DNA of 64,000 nucleotides, taken from contig NC_013158.1 in assembly GCF_000023945.1 (NCBI RefSeq), positions 1 to 64,000 of the forward strand. Direction: 5' to 3'. A model generated the notes under the pieces. It saw only the letters and a program-made list of their open reading frames with translations, did no database searches and had not been told where the DNA came from. Shown one piece after another: positions 8,709-16,695 of the stretch; within the stretch, counting starts at the first letter, position 1; the number at the start of each line of letters is the position of its first letter. The stretch is from Halorhabdus utahensis DSM 12940. GTDB taxonomy: Archaea; Halobacteriota; Halobacteria; Halobacteriales; Haloarculaceae. The position numbers and the translations under genes are program-made.

Positions 8709-9221
8709 TTATGAAAGCCGGCCCCGAATCGACTCGAGGGCCTGCCGGATCGATCCCCCGAATCCACGCTCGTCGGGGTCGCTCTCCTGACTCGTTTGCT
8801 CCACGGAGGGGAACTCTTCACGACGGTCGTGGTTGGTTCGACCGTCGATTGTCTCCGCAGCATCGCTTCGCTCCGAGCCGTCTGCGTCCGGTTCAGTGTG
8901 GGGCACGGCGGTATCCGTCGCCACCGCTTCGACCTCCTCGAGACGCTGTTCGAGTCGATCGACTGTCGCCATTGCCGAGTCCGCTCGACGTTCGACCGCC
9001 TCGTTCACTGATTCGACCTTCGAGACGTAGCCATCGATCGCCTGCACAGTCGATTCGAGGTCGGCGACCCGTGAATCGAGTGCGTCGAGTCTGGATTCGA
9101 GCTGTTCGATGTCCGGGTCCGAAGAGCCGGTGTCCTCGAGCACCGTCCCATCGTGGTCTCCATCGACGACGGTCCGCTCGATGGCTGCCAGCCGCTGTTC
9201 GAGTCTGTCGATATCAGTCAC
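8709..9221 (-). CDS. Coiled-coil protein of pilus-like operon (DUF7310-like)
   Basis: A 170-aa, strongly acidic protein with a GTG start. Residues 1-95 form a long heptad-repeat coiled coil (MTDIDRLEQRLAAIERTV, IEQLESRLDALDSRVADLES, VDRLEQRLEEVEAV). A disordered Asp/Glu/Ser tail follows and then a short amphipathic end, GFGGSIRQALESIRGRLS. There is no signal peptide or membrane segment. It is the last gene of the minus-strand Tad-like operon, 140 bp after its neighbour. I recall the label DUF7310 for such proteins. A cytoplasmic scaffold or regulator for the secretion ATPase is an inference only. Confidence 0.7.
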   Translation of the reverse strand: MTDIDRLEQRLAAIERTVVDGDHDGTVLEDTGSSDPDIEQLESRLDALDSRVADLESTVQAIDGYVSKVESVNEAVERRADSAMATVDRLEQRLEEVEAVATDTAVPHTEPDADGSERSDAAETIDGRTNHDRREEFPSVEQTSQESDPDERGFGGSIRQALESIRGRLS

Positions 9222-9361
9222 GGCTGTTCGTCCCCGGCTGTCGGCGCTGAACGGTCCCGTCCCCTGTTCCTCGCTGATTTTGGCTGTTGGTTCTCATATG
9301 TTCTCCATGTATCTGTTCTTCGTCCCCTGTCCGCCCCTGATTTCCGCAGTCCGTTTGTCGT
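9222..9361 (-). repeat. Intercistronic spacer with a 24-bp imperfect direct repeat
   Basis: The only sizeable gap inside the pilus-like operon. Bases 9258-9281 and 9321-9344 form a direct repeat sharing CGTCCCCTGT and CTGATTT (19 of 24 bases identical by eye). Read on the coding strand, the copies could encode repeated NQGRTGD/NQRGTGD peptides in another frame, but no credible gene was found. It may be a small regulatory or duplicated leader element. Confidence 0.4.
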
Positions 9362-9877
9362 TCATGCGTCGACGAGGACGAGTGAGGTCCCATCGATATC
9401 GATCCGGCGAACGATGAGTTCGCCGTCGGCCCGCTGCCACTCGACGCCTTCCCTGTCGATCCGGTTTCGTGTCTGCTCGGCCGCCGAGAGCAGTGTTGTG
9501 GTACCGAAGCGGTACTCAGCGACGACTGACGCCGGCCGCTGTCCGTGAACGATTCTGTCGAGTGCTTCCCGGATGGTGGCGTTCTCGACCGCGGCCACTG
9601 GTGTGAGCGAGCCGAAGGCCACGGACTCACGAGTGGTGCCACCGTCGTTTCGCATCGCAACGCGACGAGTGTCGATCTTGATCTCGACGGCGTCGTGGGG
9701 ATAGCGCGCTGCCGATTCCTGGGTTCCACCGGCCACTCGATCGATCGTATTGACGGCTTTGGTCGCGTCGGGTGGGGGCTGTGAGGGCAGTCCGAGCACG
9801 AACGCGAACAGTGTCACACTCACAACGCCGACACCGACCCAGACGTACCACGCGTCGACTGGTGCTTCGAAGTCCAT
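9362..9877 (-). CDS. Single-pass membrane protein of pilus-like operon (DUF7311-like)
   Basis: A 171-aa protein with one N-terminal membrane helix (about residues 10-30, WYVWVGVGVVSVTLFAFVLG). An extracytoplasmic region follows with repeated strand patterns (AVEIKIDTRRVAMRNDGG, ELIVRRIDIDGTSLVLVDA). No catalytic motif is visible. It begins 6 bp after the stop of the giant prepilin-like gene, so the two are translated from one transcript. It resembles haloarchaeal DUF7311 proteins (recalled). A minor pilus-assembly or periplasm-facing accessory role is inferred from position. Confidence 0.7.
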   Translation of the reverse strand: MDFEAPVDAWYVWVGVGVVSVTLFAFVLGLPSQPPPDATKAVNTIDRVAGGTQESAARYPHDAVEIKIDTRRVAMRNDGGTTRESVAFGSLTPVAAVENATIREALDRIVHGQRPASVVAEYRFGTTTLLSAAEQTRNRIDREGVEWQRADGELIVRRIDIDGTSLVLVDA

Positions 9878-9883
9878 GACTAC

Positions 9884-12800
9884 TCATCCGCCACCCTGGC
9901 CAAATCGCGTGCAGGAATTGCCGTCCGTGTCGACGACGCCGACCGCCGGATACGTCGGGGAGCATTCAGGGTTCTCACCGTCAGTATCGCCCACACCGAC
10001 GCCGGTCGGCGTGATGACGATCAGCAGCGAACGGCCGGTGAAGTTGATCGGCTCGACGCGGCCGAGGCTGCGTGACTCACCCGCGATATCAGCAGTCACT
10101 GTCTGGTTCTCCCGGACGTACGTCGTTGCCGTTGTCTGCGTCGGAGACCCGACGTTTGCCGTCACTTCGAAGCGTGCGTACTCGCCGGCGACGGTGACGT
10201 CCCAGGCGTTCATCGTCGCGTACCAGTGGGTGGGAACCGGTAGCAACGGCACCCCGCCCGCGATTCTGGCTGGCCGCTTGATTTTCTTCGACCACGATCC
10301 CGCCCACTGATCCATCTTGTCGCGAACCCGCTCTTTGGCCTCTTTCGCGACGTCTTCGAGCCGTTTCTCGATCGCCTCCGAGGCGACGTTCCCGATCTTG
10401 GTTTTGACTGCCTGTTCGATGATTTCGACGTTTTTGTTGTGCTCGATATCTACCTCGATCGCACTCGCGTTCTCGATCGCCGGCCGCAGTGCTGACTCGA
10501 CCAGAATCCGCCACTGATCGTCGTCGTCGCTCTCGAAAACGGTTGCGTGGCGGTAGGCGTCGGCATCGATCGCGTCGCTAACCCCCTCGAGTATCGGCTC
10601 GGTAGCGTTGCCTGTCCCGATCGCGATCGCTTGCCGTCCCGTCGTGTTGTAGCGATCCAGCGCCACGTCGGTACGCCGTTCGATCTCCGTGTGAGCGGCT
10701 GTGATCGTTTCGATCAATGACTCGCTGTAGCGATCCGAACACGTCACGCCCCGTCCAGGAGCGCTCCGTCCCTCACTCACGACGCAGGCTGCTGGTTCCG
10801 TGGGATACAGTTGCCGGACAGTGTCGTCGGCGACGCTTTCGCCAACTGTCGAGACCGATTCCGCAACCTCCACTTCGAATGTGTCCAGCGCCCCCTCGAA
10901 ACTGCTGTTGGTGATCGGGTTCTCCTCGGCGGCGTCGGCTAGATTCCCGGCCAGCAGCACGTCGCCTGCGGTCTTGATCGGTACCGTCCCGTCTGGACCC
11001 CCGAGATCGAACACACTGAGGACAGCCTTGACAATATCCCCCGTTATGTCGTCGACCGGCGAATCGAATAACTCCTCGTTTCGCATCGCAAACGGTGTGA
11101 ACGTGGTGTTGGCCGCGATCGCTGGAACATCCCGCTTCGTGAGATTCTCCGCGACGAGATACGTCGGCGACCCCGTGACTTCATACGAGACTCTCCCTGT
11201 CAAATTCGAGGAATTGAGCGGAACAGGGTCCGGCGCTTCTGCCGAAACCCCTTCCTGCAGAAACGTCAGCGCCTTCTCGAGGCTCAATCCGACAGCGCTG
11301 AATTGCTCGTCGATTCCCCCGACTGCACTCTCGTGGCCGTCCTCCAGTGTTTCGAGTTCCGCGATCAGCGCCTGGAGATATGCGTACCGCGCCTCATAGA
11401 TCACCTTCTGTCCCACGCTCTCGTAGGGCTCCGTTCGGTCGAGATACTGTGTCGTCAGGTTCGTTTTCGTCCGCTCGATGAGTCCTGTCACCGGACTTTG
11501 CGTGCCCCGTTTGAGCAGGTCCGTCCGTGAATACTCGGCTGTGATGGCTGCGGCAGCACGTTGCATCTCGTCGAGGTCCGAAACGATCGCTGCAGCCAGG
11601 TTCGCATCGAGGAACTGCTCGTGATCCAGCGTCACTCGGGTTTCGACAGTCAACTCGTCATCGAGATGCGTGGTCACGTTCGCTTCAGTGTCGATCCGAT
11701 TCGGTAACGCCGCTTCGACCCACGCCGCGTATGCGTCCGCGCTGGTGTCACCTCCCAGCAACGACGCTGTCAGTTTCTCGCCCCCTCCGTCGTAGTTCCT
11801 GAAATCCGCCGGGAGGCCGTCGATTCGACTTCCCCGAGCGTATTTGTGCTTCCCGATCGAAACCGAATTCATTTCGTCGATCCTGGCGTTCGGATTCGCG
11901 TCGGCTTCCTCGAACGTCGTTGCGACTTCAAACGTCACGCTATCGGTGGCGACAATCGGGTTCTCCGGCTCGGGGTGACATCTTTTGTACTTTGTTACAC
12001 GCGCTTGGACGGTCGCTGTCGCGTCGTAGTACTCGTCCTGTGGCATCGCGTCCGTGATGGTCGTTCCATTGACTGGCTGCCAATCGGTGATTGTGTACGT
12101 CCCGTCTGCATTGTTCGAGTTGTTACACGTGGCGTTTCCGGAGAGATCGAGTGAATCGGTGACTGTCGTTTGCGTCTTCGCTTGTCCGTCGATCGTATAG
12201 ATCCGGTCGATGGCACTCTCGATGGCATGCTCACCGTCTCCGGCGGCCATTTTGGCAAGTGGCACGTACGCCGTCTCGTTGACCCCGATCGTATCGGTCG
12301 TGTTCATCGCTGGCGCGTCCCCACGGAGGTCACCGATTCCAGGTGCAGACGGCAACTCCCCCGTCACCTGGTCGCCGAGGGCCATCTCCGCTCCCGAACA
12401 GAGCGTGTTTGCCACACTACTGCCGTCAGCCGGCACGCTGGCTGCGAAATCCGATCCGTTCGAACGCTCGAAGACCAGTTCATCGCCAGTATAGGTGCTG
12501 TTCCCGTAACTGACATCGTTCGACCCCATGTACTCGTCGAACATCGCACCGCCGTCTTTCAGTGCCATACACGTCCAGCCGAGGCGGTTTGCATCCTGTA
12601 GCTCAGGGTCAGCGGCTCCGAAGATGTCCTTTTGTGTCCGGTAGACGGCGTCGTTCGCGGCGGGTTCGATGTGTCTGTTGGCGAGTACTTGCGCGATCGG
12701 TGCCTGATAGTTTTGGGCGTACCCTCGTGCCCAGCCGAGCGCGTAGATCCGCGCGTTGAATCGCTGCGTGAATCCTCGCTCGGTCACCCCAGCGTCGAGG

Positions 12801-13504
12801 GCGTTCTCGAACCGTTCGACACGCTGATGCAGTTGCATGATCGGCGTCGCGATCGACACTGTCATCGTCGTCTCACGATCCTCGATCACCCGGCCCCCGG
12901 ATCGAGCGATGAACGTGACGTTTTCGATCGTGACCTCGAGGACGCCATCTTCTGGCTGCGCAAGGGAGACACGATCGATCGCTGCTCGAAGATCGGCCGG
13001 CGCTTCGATCGTCGGCACCGAGACCGTTGTCTCGACGTCGCCGGATTGCTGTCCAGCGCGTTCCAGTGACGATTCGACGTCACGGTAGATCATCGCCCGG
13101 AGGTAGTTCCGGAACGTATCGGTTGTGCCAGGTTCGGTAGCGATTCCGCCGGCATCCGGCCCGACAGTGCCCGTGGCCTTCCCCTGGAGAACTCTCCCCC
13201 AATCGGTCTCGCTGGCTTGGGTCAGTGGTTGGGCGGCGGCGGCTTCGACGCCGCGCTGTGCCCCGGTCCGGATCGCCGACTGGGCGACACTTTCCGTCTG
13301 GGAGATGGCGACACTCGCGTCGACGTCAGTGGTCACGCCCGATCGCGTCAGGGTATGGCCGACGAACGTGACGCTCGTTAGCAGGAGCAATACCCCGATG
13401 ATCGCGAACGGGACGCGCCCCCGATCGTCACCCTCCAGACGACTGAGCGGGTTTCTATTCGACTTTCGCGCGTTTCGATCGCGAGTGTTGTCTCTTACTC
13501 CCAT
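9884..13504 (-). CDS. Giant prepilin-like surface protein (DUF7286-like)
   Basis: A 1,206-aa protein whose N terminus has a basic, prepilin-like start: about 28 polar residues, then DDRGRVPFAIIGVLLLLTS as a single hydrophobic helix. The rest is predicted to be outside the cell: long helical stretches, Asn/Thr-rich segments with many N-x-S/T sequons, and scattered Cys. The C terminus holds a hydrophobic, Pro-rich stretch. It overlaps the previous gene by 10 bp. Pilins are normally 100-200 aa, so this could be a tip adhesin or filament-associated protein secreted by the same machine. I recall the family label DUF7286. No enzymatic domain was recognised. Confidence 0.72.
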   Translation of the reverse strand: MGVRDNTRDRNARKSNRNPLSRLEGDDRGRVPFAIIGVLLLLTSVTFVGHTLTRSGVTTDVDASVAISQTESVAQSAIRTGAQRGVEAAAAQPLTQASETDWGRVLQGKATGTVGPDAGGIATEPGTTDTFRNYLRAMIYRDVESSLERAGQQSGDVETTVSVPTIEAPADLRAAIDRVSLAQPEDGVLEVTIENVTFIARSGGRVIEDRETTMTVSIATPIMQLHQRVERFENALDAGVTERGFTQRFNARIYALGWARGYAQNYQAPIAQVLANRHIEPAANDAVYRTQKDIFGAADPELQDANRLGWTCMALKDGGAMFDEYMGSNDVSYGNSTYTGDELVFERSNGSDFAASVPADGSSVANTLCSGAEMALGDQVTGELPSAPGIGDLRGDAPAMNTTDTIGVNETAYVPLAKMAAGDGEHAIESAIDRIYTIDGQAKTQTTVTDSLDLSGNATCNNSNNADGTYTITDWQPVNGTTITDAMPQDEYYDATATVQARVTKYKRCHPEPENPIVATDSVTFEVATTFEEADANPNARIDEMNSVSIGKHKYARGSRIDGLPADFRNYDGGGEKLTASLLGGDTSADAYAAWVEAALPNRIDTEANVTTHLDDELTVETRVTLDHEQFLDANLAAAIVSDLDEMQRAAAAITAEYSRTDLLKRGTQSPVTGLIERTKTNLTTQYLDRTEPYESVGQKVIYEARYAYLQALIAELETLEDGHESAVGGIDEQFSAVGLSLEKALTFLQEGVSAEAPDPVPLNSSNLTGRVSYEVTGSPTYLVAENLTKRDVPAIAANTTFTPFAMRNEELFDSPVDDITGDIVKAVLSVFDLGGPDGTVPIKTAGDVLLAGNLADAAEENPITNSSFEGALDTFEVEVAESVSTVGESVADDTVRQLYPTEPAACVVSEGRSAPGRGVTCSDRYSESLIETITAAHTEIERRTDVALDRYNTTGRQAIAIGTGNATEPILEGVSDAIDADAYRHATVFESDDDDQWRILVESALRPAIENASAIEVDIEHNKNVEIIEQAVKTKIGNVASEAIEKRLEDVAKEAKERVRDKMDQWAGSWSKKIKRPARIAGGVPLLPVPTHWYATMNAWDVTVAGEYARFEVTANVGSPTQTTATTYVRENQTVTADIAGESRSLGRVEPINFTGRSLLIVITPTGVGVGDTDGENPECSPTYPAVGVVDTDGNSCTRFGQGGG

Positions 13505-14484
13505 GTTCTCACCGTGATCGTGACTGTCCCGGTCGAGATGCGCTCGGCAGCAGTCGTTGCGTTGCCAAGCGGCCCGGCGGCTGGCCGCGTCGAATCTTCG
13601 GGTTCCAGATAGGCTTCGAGTTGCGTCGCGAGCGCCTGTGTCAACGCCGCGTTTGCCGTTGAGGCATTGGCGGCCCGCCGCTGAAGCGCCGGTGCGACGG
13701 CCGCCTCGACATCGTTTGATTCCGTCCCCAGAACCTGTGCCATCCGATAGTATCGATACGCCGTGAGATCGCGGGCGACACCGTTGCTTTCGAGTGCCCG
13801 CTGTGATTCTCTCGTCGGAAGATATCCGTCGATCAGCGCTTTCGCAACCGTATCCGCGACGACATCGAAATCAGCTGGATCGTCAACCCGATCGATCGCT
13901 CGCTCACGGACCGATGGCACGTCGACCGGAACGGTGAGTGTCGTGGCACTCACGTCGGTCTGTGGTGGGGGGCGCTGACCGAACTCGGCCGACCCTCTCA
14001 GTGGTCCGCCCTCAAGTGGTTCCCAGACGGCGATCACCTGTGTGTCGAAACTCGACTCGACGAGGCGCGTCTGCATGGCCGCATCGACAGCGGGTTCGTA
14101 TGCGACGGCTTCCCTGGACAGTCCGACGGTCCCTCGGCTTGCCTCCGGCTGTAGCTTGTCGAGATCGAATTCGAGGTTCAACACCGCGGCTGCCGCGGCG
14201 TGAGCGACGATCGGTCGGTGGGCGAGTCGCCTGAGATTGTCGTCGGTGTACTCCCGCTCCACACCTCGAAGGCGCTCGTATTCTTCGAGTGCCTGCTCGA
14301 CATCGTAGGTGACGTTCATCGTCCCCGACGCGATCGTTTCGGCGGTGTACGCCGCAGTCATCGGATCGTGGCCCACGTCGTCGCGCTCGACGAACGTCAC
14401 GAGCACGCCCATCGCTGCGACGACGAGCAAGATCGCGAGCGTGACGTCCGCGACAGTACTGACCGCTCGATCCGTCTCGATCAC
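13495..14484 (-). CDS. Pilin-like protein (DUF7284-like)
   Basis: A 329-aa protein with a class III-type (archaellin/pilin) signal: METDR-like start, then AVSTVADVTLAILLVVAAMG as the hydrophobic core, with probable cleavage after DR. The remainder is an extracytoplasmic domain rich in Ala, Glu and Arg helices. The start overlaps the preceding gene by 4 bp (ATGA), and its end overlaps the giant gene by 10 bp. This tight coupling argues that all three are parts of one surface structure. The label DUF7284 is recalled, not searched. Confidence 0.72.
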   Translation of the reverse strand: MIETDRAVSTVADVTLAILLVVAAMGVLVTFVERDDVGHDPMTAAYTAETIASGTMNVTYDVEQALEEYERLRGVEREYTDDNLRRLAHRPIVAHAAAAAVLNLEFDLDKLQPEASRGTVGLSREAVAYEPAVDAAMQTRLVESSFDTQVIAVWEPLEGGPLRGSAEFGQRPPPQTDVSATTLTVPVDVPSVRERAIDRVDDPADFDVVADTVAKALIDGYLPTRESQRALESNGVARDLTAYRYYRMAQVLGTESNDVEAAVAPALQRRAANASTANAALTQALATQLEAYLEPEDSTRPAAGPLGNATTAAERISTGTVTITVRTWE

Positions 14485-14933
14485 GACCAGACCACCACCG
14501 AGAGTGTGCCTGGCTGGACATCACCGGGACTCACCCGGACCGGCACCGATCGGTTGCATCGCTCGGCGGTTGTCGGCGGCTCCGTCCCGACCACGTCCCC
14601 CTGGGCGTCGACGGTCACTGCACCGGCTGGTACAATTCGCCCCGTGTCACCGACGTACGTCACAGTAACCTGCACACTCGCGCCGTGCGGGATCGTCGAG
14701 GCATCGATCAGGGACGGGAGATCATCGCCACTGTCGTAGATGCCGTTCGTACCGATCGCCTCCCAGACTCGTTCCGCGGTAACGTCGCCGAGTGCTCGGT
14801 CCTGGCCGACCCCGTCGAGAACCTCGCCGTACAGTCCGGTATAGAGGGTGATGGCGGTACAGACGAGTGCGATCGCCGCGAGTGCAGCTAGCGGTTCGGT
14901 CTGTCCCCGAGGCGTCAATGGATCCGTTCGCAT
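14481..14933 (-). CDS. TadE-like pseudopilin (DUF7285-like)
   Basis: A 150-aa protein starting MRTDPLTPRGQTEPLAALAA. The RGQxxxE-type junction directly before a hydrophobic helix resembles TadE/TadG pseudopilins, where the Glu lies at position 5 after cleavage. The exterior part is small and beta-rich (ASVQVTVTYVGDTGRIVPAG). ATG at 14933 is preferred to the in-frame GTG at 14945. The gene lies 55 bp after the TadC-like gene and overlaps the next by ATGA. Confidence 0.72.
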   Translation of the reverse strand: MRTDPLTPRGQTEPLAALAAIALVCTAITLYTGLYGEVLDGVGQDRALGDVTAERVWEAIGTNGIYDSGDDLPSLIDASTIPHGASVQVTVTYVGDTGRIVPAGAVTVDAQGDVVGTEPPTTAERCNRSVPVRVSPGDVQPGTLSVVVWS

Positions 14934-14988
14934 GTGCGCATACACCCCCTGGCCCGGGTATCGTACTTAAAGTCAGAGACGCAGACAC

Positions 14989-16695
14989 TCAGAACGTCAG
15001 GCCGACGGCGACCACGGTGAGCACGTAGATCGTGACGGCTCCGACCAGTGACCGACCGATCCGATAGCCGATGAGTGGTCTGTCGAGTCCGTCCTCGAGC
15101 GCGACCGAGAGCGGTACCAGGATGAACGACAGCGAGACGACGTACGCCCCGATCACGAGTCCGAGCTGGTCGGTCGGTAACGTCGTTGCGCCCTCGATCG
15201 CTGTCGTCCCATCGCCGGACAGACCTCCGGCGAGCCCGACAGTTGCCCCCGCAACCATCGGGCCGAAGAAGGTTGCCGTGTGGTCGATCGTTTCGGTGAT
15301 CGTCGAGAGCTGTCGTCTCGTCCGTGCCTCGACGTCCCGGAGTTCGTCGAGGTGGTCGGCCATCGAGACGATCGCGCGTCCGGCCGGTGCGCCCTGTTCG
15401 GCTGCGATCGCGAGTAACTCGACCGTGGCTCGGACTCGTGGACTTGGAACGTCGCTGACAACACCGTACTCCCCGAGGAACGCGTCGTGCACGCTCAGGT
15501 GCAGCCGGCGCTGAAGTCCGGCTGCTTGTTCGAGCAATTCCCCGGTCGCGGCCGGAACCTGATCGCCAGCCCGCTGGATCGCCGTTTCGACGGATTTCCC
15601 GTCGTCGACAAGTCGCCCGGTGAGGTACAGCGCGTCGGTGAGATTCGACTCGACGTCACGGATGTACGTTCGAACGTGGAGGATCGGGCGGACGTACGCA
15701 ATCAACATGGCACCAGTGCCAAGTCCAGCCGAGGCCACCGGTGCCAGATGCGCGACTCCCAGGACGTTCACGAGTGAAAACCCCGCGAGGACGCCGATAG
15801 CCCCCCACAGCAGCGTGGGAAGAAACCGCGATGGGACGTCCGGATGGGACCGGGTCACCTTCGGTGGGGGAAACGCGATCGGTCGACGGACGAGCAACCA
15901 GAGGCACGCCCCGGTCAGTGTGATCGGCAAGACGATGTCGTACCCGACGACGAGATACCAGATACTGATCTCGTAGCCAACGAACCCAAGCGCCGGGAGA
16001 AGCGCGACAAGCGCCAGCGGGATCATCACCCCAAACGCGTACAGGATCGTCGTCGGCCCGCGAATGGCGTTCGTGAACTCGGCCATCCGATCTCGCGTTC
16101 CATCGAGAACGGCCCCAAGCGATCGATCCAGCGTTCGGGCACGTTCACCGGCTGGTGCCTGCTGTGCACTCGCAAGCAAGTACGCTGACCGCTGCATCGC
16201 CGGAAACCGGTCGGACCATTCCTCGGCGAAGGACAACAGCCCGGTTCGTGGTGTGCCGACGGCAGCATCGATGTGCGTCGACAGATTCGCCGCGAGTGAA
16301 CTCGATCCGGTATCGGCGGCGAATCTGACGGCTGATTCGGTCGCGGGCTCGATCTGCATTCGCAGGACTGCTCGCCCGATCAAGTTCGGTGCGTCGCCGA
16401 GCGCTTCGGTTCGCTTGAACGCCGCCTGCACGTGCGGGAGTGACTGAATCCCGTGGATGGACGCCAGCGAGCAACTCAGCGAGGTGACGACAACGACGTA
16501 CCATGGTAGCCACGCTGTGAGCATGACCGGGAGGAACCCACCGACGATCCCGCCACCGAAACCGGCGCTGACGTAGGTTTCGGGCTCGTAACTCACATCG
16601 AGAAACGTCACTGAATCTGCGAGGGCGTCACTTGCCTCGACCTCGAACGGATACAACCGAGCAAGCCCACCCAGGATCGTCGATCCAATCGACAT
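14989..16695 (-). CDS. Type II/IV secretion platform membrane protein (TadC/PilC-like)
   Basis: Polytopic platform protein of the T2SF family (568 aa) that couples the secretion ATPase to filament assembly. It contains two repeats of a cytoplasmic helical domain plus membrane helices. Examples are GGIVGGFLPVMLTAWLPWYVVVV near 50-72, helices around 215-265 and 290-330, and a final set from about 470. The T2SF pattern LYLTGRLVDDGKSVETAIQRAGD is clear in the second repeat. Its start overlaps the ATPase stop by one base (TGATG), the classic pairing of archaeal pilus/archaellum systems. It probably works with the ATPase and the three prepilin-like products. Confidence 0.88.
   Translation of the reverse strand: MSIGSTILGGLARLYPFEVEASDALADSVTFLDVSYEPETYVSAGFGGGIVGGFLPVMLTAWLPWYVVVVTSLSCSLASIHGIQSLPHVQAAFKRTEALGDAPNLIGRAVLRMQIEPATESAVRFAADTGSSSLAANLSTHIDAAVGTPRTGLLSFAEEWSDRFPAMQRSAYLLASAQQAPAGERARTLDRSLGAVLDGTRDRMAEFTNAIRGPTTILYAFGVMIPLALVALLPALGFVGYEISIWYLVVGYDIVLPITLTGACLWLLVRRPIAFPPPKVTRSHPDVPSRFLPTLLWGAIGVLAGFSLVNVLGVAHLAPVASAGLGTGAMLIAYVRPILHVRTYIRDVESNLTDALYLTGRLVDDGKSVETAIQRAGDQVPAATGELLEQAAGLQRRLHLSVHDAFLGEYGVVSDVPSPRVRATVELLAIAAEQGAPAGRAIVSMADHLDELRDVEARTRRQLSTITETIDHTATFFGPMVAGATVGLAGGLSGDGTTAIEGATTLPTDQLGLVIGAYVVSLSFILVPLSVALEDGLDRPLIGYRIGRSLVGAVTIYVLTVVAVGLTF

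Noticed and set aside
9214-9729. 171-aa frame across the pilus-operon spacer as a separate gene
   Set aside because: Its first two thirds are an off-frame shadow of the DUF7311-like gene, and the rest covers only the repeat-bearing spacer.
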